A stretch of DNA of 6,781 nt from ZC4RG30 sp964417875 (lineage in GTDB: Bacteria; Pseudomonadota; Gammaproteobacteria; Steroidobacterales; Steroidobacteraceae), in the NCBI GenBank assembly GCA_964417875.1, contig CAYQJU010000115.1:1-6781 (forward strand), written 5' to 3'. Below the pieces are notes generated by a model that saw only the letters and a program-made list of their open reading frames with translations, searched no databases and had not been told where the DNA came from. Position numbers and translations under genes: made by a program. This document shows, piece after piece, positions 1-6,346 of this stretch (position 1 is the first letter of the stretch; each line of letters starts with the position of its first letter).

Positions 1-351
1 CTCGACATCTTCGCGGTGTTCTTCCTGGTGCGGTTCACGAAGAAGCCGCTGCGCTTCTTCGGCATGGTCGGCGCCACGATGCTGGTGGCCGGCTCGCTGG
101 TGATGCTCTATGTGGTGGTGGAGCGCATGTTCTTCGGCGTGGCGCTGGCCGACCGGCCGGTGCTGCTGATCTCGTCACTGACGGTGGTGCTGGGCCTGCA
201 GCTGTTTGCGCTGGGCCTGCTCGGCGAGCTGATCATCTTCACGCATGCCGGCGGCCTGAAGGATTACCAGATCGATCGCGTCATCGAGTATCCGCGGATC
301 CATGGGAACCGCGCTCACTTGCCAGATACCACAGAAACAGTGAATTGGTGA
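1..351 (+). CDS. Family 2 glycosyltransferase, C-terminal membrane part (5'-truncated)
   Basis: The reading frame is open from base 1 and ends at TGA 349-351, so only the last 116 residues are visible and the true start lies outside the window. The fragment has two hydrophobic segments (about residues 19-40 and 53-80) joined by a short loop containing ADRP. It ends with GGLKDYQIDRVIE, a tail typical of polyprenyl-phosphate-type or DPM1-like GT2 enzymes whose catalytic domain is followed by two membrane helices. The catalytic GT-A domain (DxD) is not in the window, so substrate cannot be judged. By family knowledge it would sit in the inner membrane and transfer a sugar to a lipid carrier or nascent glycan. 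The last 20 or so residues (YPRIHGNRAHLPDTTETVNW) lie past the usual family end and overlap the convergent WecG-type gene, so they may be a run-on tail. Confidence 0.82.
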   Translation, partial: LDIFAVFFLVRFTKKPLRFFGMVGATMLVAGSLVMLYVVVERMFFGVALADRPVLLISSLTVVLGLQLFALGLLGELIIFTHAGGLKDYQIDRVIEYPRIHGNRAHLPDTTETVNW

Positions 352-1120
352 CCAGGTAGCGCCGCCACAGGCGGCGCGGTTCCTGCCCCAGCCGGTGCAG
401 CCATTCAAGGCCCAGCCGGCGCATCACCCGCGGTGCGCGCTGCACGCGGCCGGAGTGGAAGTCGAAGGCCGCGCCCACGCCCAGCAACACGGCCGGGCGC
501 AGCTCCTGCGCCACCTGCGCCATGAAGCGTTCCTGCTTCGGCGCACCCAGTCCCACCCAGACGAACTCCGCGCCGGCCTCGCGCATGATGCGCACATGCT
601 CGCGACGGTCCTCGTCGGTCATCGGACGGAATGGTGGCGAGAAGCTGCCGCACAGGTTCACGCCGGGATAGCGGCGCCGGATCACCTGCTCCAGCTGCGC
701 CAGGTTCTCCGGCGTCGAGCCATAGAGGAAATGCCGGCGGCCCGGGCGATGCCGCAGGGCATGGTCGAAGAAATCCGGTCCCGGCACATGTCCGGCGCGG
801 TCCCCGGCGCGGCGCCGCGCGGCGCGATACACCGAAGCGCCATCAGCCAGGCTGAGCAATGAACCATTGGTCACGGCCCGGAAGGCGGCGTCGCGCCGGC
901 CCTCGACCACGGTGTGCGCATTGGTGAAGCAGACATAGCCGCCCTCGCCGCGGGCGATGCTGCGCTCGATGTGCGCCAGCGCCTGCGCCGGATCGCAGAG
1001 GCTGATCTGCGAGCCGAGCACATCGGCGCGGGCGATGCTGCCGTGCGCCTGTGGATGCGCGTCGGTCGCGGAGTGCTGCGGGCTTCCGTTCATGTCGGGC
1101 TCGCCGGGACTCAGGCCCAT
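281..1120 (-). CDS. WecG/TagA/CpsF-family glycosyltransferase (GT26)
   Basis: A 279-residue protein with the whole family signature in order: GYVCFTNAHTVVEG (61-74), LADGASVYRAAR (91-102) carrying the family's conserved Asp (D93), VPGPDFF (112-118), FLYGSTPENL (131-140), SFSPPFRPMTDED (159-171), VWVGLGAPKQERFM (187-200), and LLGVGAAFDFHSG (212-224). The C-terminal basic/amphipathic segment RRLGLEWLHRLGQEPRRLWRR fits peripheral membrane attachment. GT26 enzymes (WecG, TagA, GumM) transfer a sugar from a UDP-sugar to a lipid-linked acceptor on the cytoplasmic face; the sugar here cannot be told. The ATG at 1120 overlaps the end of the upstream GT4 gene by 10 bp, implying translational coupling. 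A second ATG at 1093 (residue 10) is an alternative start; neither has a strong ribosome binding site. Residues 1-33 are a poorly conserved-looking polar extension. The 3' end overlaps the convergent GT2 gene by 71 bp. Confidence 0.93.
   Translation of the reverse strand: MGLSPGEPDMNGSPQHSATDAHPQAHGSIARADVLGSQISLCDPAQALAHIERSIARGEGGYVCFTNAHTVVEGRRDAAFRAVTNGSLLSLADGASVYRAARRRAGDRAGHVPGPDFFDHALRHRPGRRHFLYGSTPENLAQLEQVIRRRYPGVNLCGSFSPPFRPMTDEDRREHVRIMREAGAEFVWVGLGAPKQERFMAQVAQELRPAVLLGVGAAFDFHSGRVQRAPRVMRRLGLEWLHRLGQEPRRLWRRYLVTNSLFLWYLASERGSHGSADTR
359..377 (+). terminator. Perfect 8-bp GC stem-loop just after the GT2 stop (possible terminator)
   Basis: GCGCCGCC (359-366) and GGCGGCGC (370-377) are perfect inverted repeats around an ACA loop, starting 7 nt after the GT2 stop codon. 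The position fits a transcription end for the plus-strand gene. No T-run follows (next bases GGTTCCTG), so it is not a classical intrinsic terminator. It also encodes an arginine-rich stretch (RRLWRR) of the opposing WecG-type protein, which could produce such a palindrome by chance. Confidence 0.25.
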
Positions 1121-2355
1121 GTCGGACTGCGGCGCGCCATCGCGCCGGGCTGCAGGCCGGCCTGGCGCCGGTGGTTGGCATAGATCGAGGCCAGCACCGC
1201 TTCGGGACGATAGGCCTGCACGGTGGCGGCGCAGGCCGCAGCACCCGGCGCCGCGCCGCGCGCCAGCGCCGCAGCCATGGCCTCGCGCAACGCCACCGCC
1301 GAGATGGCCGCTGCCAGCTCGCCGTTGATGCCGGGCTGGATCAGCGTCGGCACCTCACCCACCGGCGTGGAAGCCACCGGCACGCCCGAGGCCAGCGCCT
1401 CGAGCACGGCGATCGGCATGCCCTCATAGGCCGAGGACATCACGAACAGGTCGGCGCCCTTGAGCAGCTTCGCGATCTCGTTGCCGTGGCGCGCGCCGGC
1501 CAGCGCGATGCGCGCCGCCATGCCGGAACGGTCCACCTCGGCCGCGACGGCCTGGCGCAGCCCGCCATCGCCCACCATCAGCAGGTGCAGGTCGGGGAAC
1601 TGCGCCATCAGCGGCAGCGCGGCCGCGAGCAGCAGCAGCGGATCCTTCTGGCGATCCAGCCGGCCGACGAAGATCAGCACGCGCGCGCCGTTCGGCCAGC
1701 CGAACTGCTGGCGCAGGTGGTCGCGCGCCGCGGCGCGTTCGGCCGGACCGCCCACGCCGAAGCGGCTGCTGTCGAACCAGGTGGGCATGAAGGCGAAGCG
1801 GTCCGCATGGCGCGGCTCGCGCTCGCGATAGCGCTGCACGGCCGAGCGGCGCACGCAGAACACGCGCTCCGCGCGCCGGATCAGGCGCCGCTCCAGCGCC
1901 TCATAGGCCCAGGGCAGGTGCCGCCACAGGATGTCGCTGCGCGGATCGCGGATCACCACCATGTCCTGGTGCAGCGTGAGGTTCTTCGGCCGCGCATCGC
2001 GCCCGAAGAACGCCAGCGGTTCGATGCGATGGAAGTCGAGGATGTCGTAGTCCTTCAGGCCGCCGGCCATCGCATGCCGCGCCAGCGCCCCCATGTAGCG
2101 CACCGTCAGCGGCATCGCACGACGCCGCCCTTCCGGATCGATGTGGATCAGCGGCAGCAGGCGCGCAGCGCGTCCGCCCACGTCGATCTCGCATGGTCGG
2201 CCCACCGGACGGGCGCGCGCATCGGTGGTGGCGCCGAGCAGCGTGTACTGCAGGTCATCGGGCGCGTGGCACAGCACGCCGCGGATGAAGCTGTCGATGC
2301 CACTGGCCAGGCGCGCTGCCGGGTCGGTGTGATAGTGGATGGCTATGCGCGCCAT
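1111..2355 (-). CDS. GT4-family (GT-B fold) glycosyltransferase
   Basis: A 414-residue retaining glycosyltransferase of the GT-B fold. The N-terminal domain has HYHTD and GIDSFIRG (near residue 19), the loop expected to contact the acceptor. The C-terminal domain has the donor-site signatures VLIFVGRLDRQKDP (about 226-239), LLMVGDGGLR (about 258-267) and SAYEGMPIAVLEALASGVPV, which contains the EX7E motif (E311 and E319). No membrane helix is present, so it is cytosolic or peripheral. It probably adds one sugar of the EPS repeat unit from a nucleotide donor. GDP-mannose is a common GT4 donor and gmd lies nearby, but specificity is unproven. I chose the ATG at 2355 because AGGA lies 7 nt upstream and MARIAIHYHTD is the natural first beta strand; an in-frame GTG at 2376 would add seven residues with no clear binding site. 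It follows the kinase gene after 24 nt and overlaps the WecG-type gene by 10 bp. Confidence 0.92.
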   Translation of the reverse strand: MARIAIHYHTDPAARLASGIDSFIRGVLCHAPDDLQYTLLGATTDARARPVGRPCEIDVGGRAARLLPLIHIDPEGRRRAMPLTVRYMGALARHAMAGGLKDYDILDFHRIEPLAFFGRDARPKNLTLHQDMVVIRDPRSDILWRHLPWAYEALERRLIRRAERVFCVRRSAVQRYREREPRHADRFAFMPTWFDSSRFGVGGPAERAAARDHLRQQFGWPNGARVLIFVGRLDRQKDPLLLLAAALPLMAQFPDLHLLMVGDGGLRQAVAAEVDRSGMAARIALAGARHGNEIAKLLKGADLFVMSSAYEGMPIAVLEALASGVPVASTPVGEVPTLIQPGINGELAAAISAVALREAMAAALARGAAPGAAACAATVQAYRPEAVLASIYANHRRQAGLQPGAMARRSPTWA

Positions 2356-2362
2356 GCCACGG

Positions 2363-2366
2363 TCCT
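2363..2366 (-). promoter_or_regulatory. Shine-Dalgarno site that decides the GT4 start
   Basis: On the minus strand AGGA lies 7 nt before ATG 2355. It supports this start over the upstream in-frame GTG at 2376. Confidence 0.55.
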
Positions 2367-2379
2367 GGGCCAACACGGG

Positions 2380-3177
2380 TCAGTAGTACTTGGCATCGTC
2401 CCGCTCCGCGGAGCGGTTCAGCACGACGCCCAGCACGTTCATCTCCGCCAGCACCGAGCGCGCCTCGGCCAGCGCCGCGCGCGGCGTGTTGCGCTCGCCG
2501 ACCACCAGCAGCACGCCATCGGCATGCGGCGTCAGCGCCAGCACGTCATCGCCCATCAGCATCGGCGGCAGGTCGAGGATGGCCACGCAGCGCTGCCGGC
2601 GCAGGGTCTCGAGGAACTCCATCATCGCCGGCGAACGCAGCGCATCGGAGGAGTCCATCACCGGATTGAGCGTCGGCACGATCGTGAGCCGGTCGACACC
2701 GATGTCATGGAAGATCTCGTTCACGCCGACGCGGCCGGCCAGATAGGCATCGAGCCCCACCTTCGCATCGAGCCCCAGGTAGCGCGCGATGCTGGGCCGC
2801 TGCAGGTCCAGGTCCACCAGCGCGACGCGCGTGTTCACGTCACGCGCCAGGCTCAGCGCAAGGTTCAGCGACGTGACCGTCTTGCCATCACCGACGCTGA
2901 CCGCGGTCACTGCCACCAGGCCACAGCCCTTGTCGCCGAGCCGGCGCAGCAGCTGCGTGCGCAGGATCTTGTAGGCGCGCACGGCGGCATCGTCGGTGGG
3001 ATGCAGCAGCGCCGCCCAGCGCTCGGCCAGCGCCACGTTCACCTCGGCGCGCTGCCCCTCGACGGCCGGCGGCGGCTCGGGCGCAAGGTTGCGCGGCGCA
3101 TGCAGTCCACCGCGCAGCAGCGGCGCGCCCAGGTCACTGGCACGGGATTTCTGGAGGGCTCTTTCGATGACACTCAT
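2380..3177 (-). CDS. CpsD/BY-kinase-like polysaccharide tyrosine autokinase (stand-alone)
   Basis: A 265-residue P-loop ATPase of the bacterial tyrosine kinase/CpsD type, which controls polymer length by cycling between phosphorylated and unphosphorylated states with a Wzz-type membrane partner. The protein starts MSVIERALQKSRA, a common start of EPS-locus autokinases. Then follow the linker, RAYKILRTQLL (68-77), Walker A TAVSVGDGKT (91-100, K99), Walker A' ALVDLDLQRP (119-128), and Walker B VAILDLPP (198-205, with the BY-kinase D-x-P-P pattern). The C-terminus DDAKYY provides only two adjacent tyrosines as a candidate autophosphorylation cluster. Two deviations stand out: Walker A has V where P is usual, and Walker A' reads DLDLQ instead of D-x-D-x-R. 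A ribosome binding site GGAGGG (3184-3189) lies 6 nt before the ATG, inside the 13-nt gap after the Wzz gene. The kinase is separate from Wzz, unlike fused Wzc. A ParA/MinD ATPase is the fold-level alternative, but context and DxPP favour BY-kinase. Confidence 0.92.
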   Translation of the reverse strand: MSVIERALQKSRASDLGAPLLRGGLHAPRNLAPEPPPAVEGQRAEVNVALAERWAALLHPTDDAAVRAYKILRTQLLRRLGDKGCGLVAVTAVSVGDGKTVTSLNLALSLARDVNTRVALVDLDLQRPSIARYLGLDAKVGLDAYLAGRVGVNEIFHDIGVDRLTIVPTLNPVMDSSDALRSPAMMEFLETLRRQRCVAILDLPPMLMGDDVLALTPHADGVLLVVGERNTPRAALAEARSVLAEMNVLGVVLNRSAERDDAKYY

Positions 3178-3190
3178 GGCAGTCCCTCCG

Positions 3191-4858
3191 TCAGGAAACC
3201 GTGCCGCGGACGATGAAGTAGAGGATGGGCAGGGCCGCGACGAACACCGCGGCCGTCACGGTGAGGCGTCGCAGGCGCTGCGCCTGGATGCTCGAGGTGT
3301 GGATTTCGGGGATCACCGCCAGCGGCGTGACGCCCAGCAGGTCGATGATGTCGCGGCGGCCGCGAACCTTGCCATCGAGCATCTCGGCCAGCAGCGCCAG
3401 GCCCAGCGCCAGGATCACCGAGGCCATGGCGCCGATGATGATGATGGCGGCCCGCTTCGGCTTGGCCGGTGAGCCGGGCACCTGCGGCGTGCGCACCAGG
3501 TCGAAGGCATCGCGCGCGCCGGCCTGGATCGAGGCCTGCTCGCCGCGCGCGTCCATCGCCCGGCGCAGCAGGTCGGAATACTTCTCGCGCTCCAGGTCCA
3601 GTGCGCGCACCAGCGCCGCATACTCGCGCTCCACCTCGGGCGTCGAGCGCATGCGCGCATCCAGTGAACCCAGGCGTCCGCGCAGTTCCGCCGCCCGCGC
3701 CGCCAGCGACGCGGACTGCGCGGCATTGGCATTCAGCTGGGTCTGCAGCTGCACCACCGCCGCCGAGTTGTTGTCCACCGTGGCACTGGCATCGCTGGTC
3801 TCGCCGGCAGCGATGCGCGCCTCGAGCGTCTCGATGGTGCGCTGGATGCGCCTCACATCCGGATGATCGGCGCTGTAGCGCTGGCGGGTCTCGGCGAGCA
3901 CCGCGCGCTGGGTCTGCAGCTGGTCCTGCAGCGAGCCGCCGCCGGCATGGCGACCGGAGCGCAGCGCATCCAGCTGGCGCCGCAGCTGCACCATGTCCGG
4001 GTGGCTGGCGTCATAGGACTGCGCCTTGCGCTGGTATTCTGCTTCGAGCTGCGCGATGCCGCGGGTGTCCGGTCCCGCCTGGCGCGCCTGGTTCAGCTGC
4101 GCCTGCAGGAAGATGCGGTTCTGCTGCAGCGCGCGGATCTCCTGCTCGATCGAACCGATCTCCTGCTCGGTGCGCTCGCGCGAGGCGGCATTCAGGCCGG
4201 CGGCATCCGGCAGCACCGCATAGTTGGCTTCCTTGAACTCGGCCAGCTCGCGCTCGAGCGTCGAGATGCGCTCGGCATAGCCTTCGGCCTGCTGGTCGAA
4301 CACTTCGGCCACCCGGCCGGCCTGCTCGGCGCGCTGCTCGCGCCCCACGCGCACCATCACTTCGGCCAGCGCCGTCGGCACGCCGGCAGCGGCCTCGGGC
4401 GTGACTGCATCGTAGACCACGGTGAAGCCACCATAGATCTCGCGCTCGCGGCCGCTCTGCTGGTCGAGGATCTGCTGCGTGACCATGTTCACATGCGTGT
4501 CGCGCGCCAGCGCGGAAGCCTGCGCGCCGGGACTGCCATCCAGTTCGGGATACAGGCCGAACTGCTCGACGATGGGCACGAGGTTCTCGCTCTTCATCAC
4601 GTCGCGTGTCAGGTTGGTGACGTATTCATCGACGTAGTTGTCGTTGCGCTGCGCATCGTTCAGCGAGGTGCGCGACACGCGGAACTCGGCCGCGGCGTTG
4701 TAGACCGATGGCAGGGCCATCGCCAGCGCCACCGCCAGCAGGATTCCGGCCGTCGCCACCACCAGCGCCAGGTAACGGCGCCGGCGCAGCAGCGCCATGT
4801 AGTCACGCAGACCTGCAGTGTCCTGTTCGTTCATGGACGTTTCCGGGTTGGCATTCAT
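3191..4858 (-). CDS. Wzz/GumC-like polysaccharide chain-length co-polymerase, three-TM form
   Basis: A 555-residue polysaccharide co-polymerase. The order is a cytoplasmic N-terminus with DYMALLRRRR, TM1 (about 29-50), a Wzz periplasmic domain (about 51-170), and a long Gln/Ala/Arg/Glu-rich coiled-coil region (about 175-435). A proline-rich segment RTPQVPGSPAKPKR (456-469) leads into TM2 (about 470-492). After a loop with RRDIIDLLGVTPLAVIPEI (501-519) comes a third hydrophobic segment (about 532-550). It anchors in the inner membrane and sets polymer length with Wzy and its kinase. There is no fused kinase domain; that function is the next gene. Two HPD motifs repeat within the coil (see findings). 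Start ATG 4858 has AGGA 4 nt upstream; an in-frame ATG at 4834 (residue 9) is possible. It lies 11 nt after the beta-barrel gene and 13 nt before the kinase. EPS loci of the XrtA/PEP-CTERM type have similar proteins. Confidence 0.92.
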   Translation of the reverse strand: MNANPETSMNEQDTAGLRDYMALLRRRRYLALVVATAGILLAVALAMALPSVYNAAAEFRVSRTSLNDAQRNDNYVDEYVTNLTRDVMKSENLVPIVEQFGLYPELDGSPGAQASALARDTHVNMVTQQILDQQSGREREIYGGFTVVYDAVTPEAAAGVPTALAEVMVRVGREQRAEQAGRVAEVFDQQAEGYAERISTLERELAEFKEANYAVLPDAAGLNAASRERTEQEIGSIEQEIRALQQNRIFLQAQLNQARQAGPDTRGIAQLEAEYQRKAQSYDASHPDMVQLRRQLDALRSGRHAGGGSLQDQLQTQRAVLAETRQRYSADHPDVRRIQRTIETLEARIAAGETSDASATVDNNSAAVVQLQTQLNANAAQSASLAARAAELRGRLGSLDARMRSTPEVEREYAALVRALDLEREKYSDLLRRAMDARGEQASIQAGARDAFDLVRTPQVPGSPAKPKRAAIIIIGAMASVILALGLALLAEMLDGKVRGRRDIIDLLGVTPLAVIPEIHTSSIQAQRLRRLTVTAAVFVAALPILYFIVRGTVS

Positions 4859-4869
4859 TCAGTCCTGCA

Positions 4870-5700
4870 CTAGAAGCCGCGGGTGTCGGCCGCACGTCGC
4901 GGCTGGTAGCTCAGCGACACGCGGACGGCATCGGAGGTCGCGGAGCCGGGGGTGAGCTGGTAGTTCTGCCAGGTGTGGTCGAAGCTGCCGGCCAGCGACC
5001 AGACCGGCGACATGCGCCATTCCAGTCCCACACTGGCGACACCGTGCCTGCGCTCGTTGTAGCCGGCGGGACCCTCATCGTCGATCAGCCGTGCGGCCAG
5101 CGAGCCGCGCAGGCGCGCCGAGAAGTCGCGGTCGAGCCGCAGGCGCAGCTGGCTGCGTTCCACCGAATAGCCGGATGAATTCGGATTCACCGCGCGGGTG
5201 AGGTCGATGAACAGGCGCGACACCCGCAGCTGCCAGCTGCCGCCCACGCCGCCGACCAGCGCGGTGCGATCGTCCGGCTCGACGCCGGTATCGCTGTCGT
5301 AGCTGGAGCGGGTCACACCGACGCGCACATAGGACTGCAGGCGCTCGGAGAGCTGGTAGCCCCACTCGCCTTCGGCACCCAGCGCGCGGGTTTCCAGCGG
5401 TATGAGTTCGGGATCGAAGAGCAGCACACGGCCCCGCAGCGCCAGCGACGAGCGCTCGTTCACCTGCGTGCGCCACGCCAGGTCGCCGGTCCATGCGGTG
5501 TAGGAGACATCGTCATCGATGGACTGCTCCTCGAAGTCGCGGCTGCTGAAACCCAGCCCTGCCTCCAGCGCATGGCGCGGCGACAGCTGGANNNNNNNNN
5601 NNNNNNNNNNNNNNNNNNNNNNNNNNNNNNNNNNNNNNNNNNNNNNNNNNNNNNNNNNNNNNNNNNNNNNNNNNNNNNNNNNNNNNNNNNNTGGCTCCAT
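4870..5700 (-). CDS. Outer-membrane beta-barrel protein of the EPS operon (interrupted by assembly gap)
   Basis: The 239 residues between the gap and stop TAG 4872-4870 are alternating polar/hydrophobic strands split by charged turns, for example SSLALRGRVLLF, LQSYVRVGVTRSSYD, ALVGGVGGSWQLRV, SQLRLRLDRDF, ASVGLEWRM and AVRVSLSYQP. The chain ends in Phe, as outer-membrane barrels often do. I estimate 11-12 strands, so signal peptide and early strands must lie in the gap. The likely start is ATG 5700, which overlaps the export-gene TGA by one base (TGATG); only Met-Glu-Pro is readable before the gap. A 277-residue translation from GTG 5703 crosses the gap in frame only because the gap is drawn as 100 N, so true length and frame are unknown. 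Position after a short OPX protein suggests a Wzp-type exit porin. A generic BBP2-like/PEP-CTERM-locus barrel of unknown function is the alternative. Confidence 0.75.
   Translation of the reverse strand: MEPXXXXXXXXXXXXXXXXXXXXXXXXXXXXXXXXXXQLSPRHALEAGLGFSSRDFEEQSIDDDVSYTAWTGDLAWRTQVNERSSLALRGRVLLFDPELIPLETRALGAEGEWGYQLSERLQSYVRVGVTRSSYDSDTGVEPDDRTALVGGVGGSWQLRVSRLFIDLTRAVNPNSSGYSVERSQLRLRLDRDFSARLRGSLAARLIDDEGPAGYNERRHGVASVGLEWRMSPVWSLAGSFDHTWQNYQLTPGSATSDAVRVSLSYQPRRAADTRGF
5592..5691. other. Assembly gap: run of exactly 100 N
   Basis: Exactly 100 undetermined bases. This is the conventional placeholder for a scaffold gap of unknown length. It removes the signal peptide and first strands of the beta-barrel gene, and it could conceal more sequence than 100 nt. 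Confidence 0.98.
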
Positions 5701-6257
5701 CACGGCACCACCACGACATCGCCGCTGCGCAGCTCGATGTTCTGCTCAAGTTCGCGGCCCTTGGCCACGTCCTGGTAGCGGAACGGCATCGAGGTCTGCT
5801 GCGTGCCTTCACGGCGCAGGATGATGATGTTGTTCAGCGAGGCGAAGGCCGTGGTGCCGCCGGCCATGCTCAGCGCCTGCATCACGTCGACGCGCGGATT
5901 GACGATGAACTCGCCGGGCTTGTTGACCTGCCCGATGACATAGACCTTGTTGCCGCGCACTTCCTGGATGGCGACCGTGACCACCGGGTCGGCAATGAAG
6001 CGGCCGAGCCGCTCGGTGATGAACTGCTGCAATTCGGCCACCGTCTTGCCGCGTGCATCCACCTGCCCGACCAGCGGGAAGGAGAACATGCCGTCCGGCC
6101 GCACCAGCACGGCGTCGTCCTGCAGTTCAGGCTCCTTCCACACCGAGACGGCCAGCAGGTCGCCGGGCTGCACCTGGTAGCCGGCCTCCTGCGCCAGCGC
6201 CGGGACGGCGCACAGCAACCACAGACAGGAGACCACGATCCGCGCTCTGACATTCAT
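5700..6257 (-). CDS. Short OPX/Wza-type periplasmic polysaccharide export protein
   Basis: A 185-residue exported protein. Residues 1-22 form a signal peptide: basic MNVRAR, hydrophobic IVVSCLWLLCAVPALA, and a likely signal peptidase I site after ALA22. The polysaccharide export (PES) domain starts at YQVQPGDLLAVSVWKEPEL (27-45) and continues with VRPDGMFSFPLVGQVDARGKT (52-72) and IADPVVTVAIQEVRGNKVYVIGQV (88-111). One SLBB domain follows (about 104-155, NKPGEFIVNPRVDVMQALSMAGG). The protein ends SGDVVVVP with no further domain, so it lacks the long C-terminal amphipathic helix by which Wza crosses the outer membrane. It matches short, GumB-sized exporters. It should line the periplasmic part of the export path together with the Wzz protein and hand polymer to an outer-membrane channel. 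Start ATG 6257 has a strong GGAGG (6266-6270) 8 nt upstream. It is the first well-supported gene of the operon and shares one base with the beta-barrel ATG. Confidence 0.93.
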   Translation of the reverse strand: MNVRARIVVSCLWLLCAVPALAQEAGYQVQPGDLLAVSVWKEPELQDDAVLVRPDGMFSFPLVGQVDARGKTVAELQQFITERLGRFIADPVVTVAIQEVRGNKVYVIGQVNKPGEFIVNPRVDVMQALSMAGGTTAFASLNNIIILRREGTQQTSMPFRYQDVAKGRELEQNIELRSGDVVVVP

Positions 6258-6325
6258 TCTTGTTTCCTCCGCTGCAAGGCCGCCACCCCGATCCCGAGCA
6301 GCGCGCTTCCTGCTGACTGAAGCAT
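6254..6325 (-). CDS. Possible 23-residue small membrane peptide upstream of the export gene
   Basis: A short ORF, ATG 6325 to TGA 6256-6254, whose stop overlaps the export-gene start in an ATGA arrangement. After MLQSAG it encodes the hydrophobic/basic stretch SALLGIGVAALQRRK, so it could be a single-pass peptide with its basic end in the cytoplasm. The stretch looks like the helix-plus-arginine part of a PEP-CTERM sorting tail, but there is no PEP motif and no protein body before it. The frame stays open upstream through the repeat region to about 6523 without a convincing start. The ribosome binding site is weak and the last codons coincide with the export-gene Shine-Dalgarno. It may be chance or an upstream regulatory ORF; the coding call is weak. 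Confidence 0.2.
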   Translation of the reverse strand: MLQSAGSALLGIGVAALQRRKQE

Positions 6326-6346
6326 CGACTCACGGTATCGGTGGCG

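Noticed and set aside
2356..2376. Upstream GTG start for the GT4 gene.
   Set aside because: It would add seven residues (M/V-LAQDRG) before the first strand and has no clear ribosome binding site, while ATG 2355 has AGGA at 7 nt.
1051..3216. A 721-codon open frame on the plus strand covering the GT4 and kinase genes.
   Set aside because: It lies in the codon-matched antisense register of both genes, so its stops would need TTA, CTA or TCA codons in them, which are rare in GC-rich DNA. Its translation is His/Arg/Gln/Ala-rich without family motifs.
3863..4873. A 336-codon plus-strand open frame opposite the Wzz-like gene.
   Set aside because: Antisense shadow of a GC-rich coiled-coil gene; composition is Leu/His/Arg-rich with no recognisable domain, while the minus strand gives a full Wzz-like protein.
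6225..6236. Possible lipobox VVSC (residues 8-11) in the export protein signal peptide.
   Set aside because: Only four hydrophobic residues lie between Arg6 and this Cys, and the hydrophobic core continues past it to a good ALA cleavage site. The second Cys (16) follows Leu and does not fit a lipobox.
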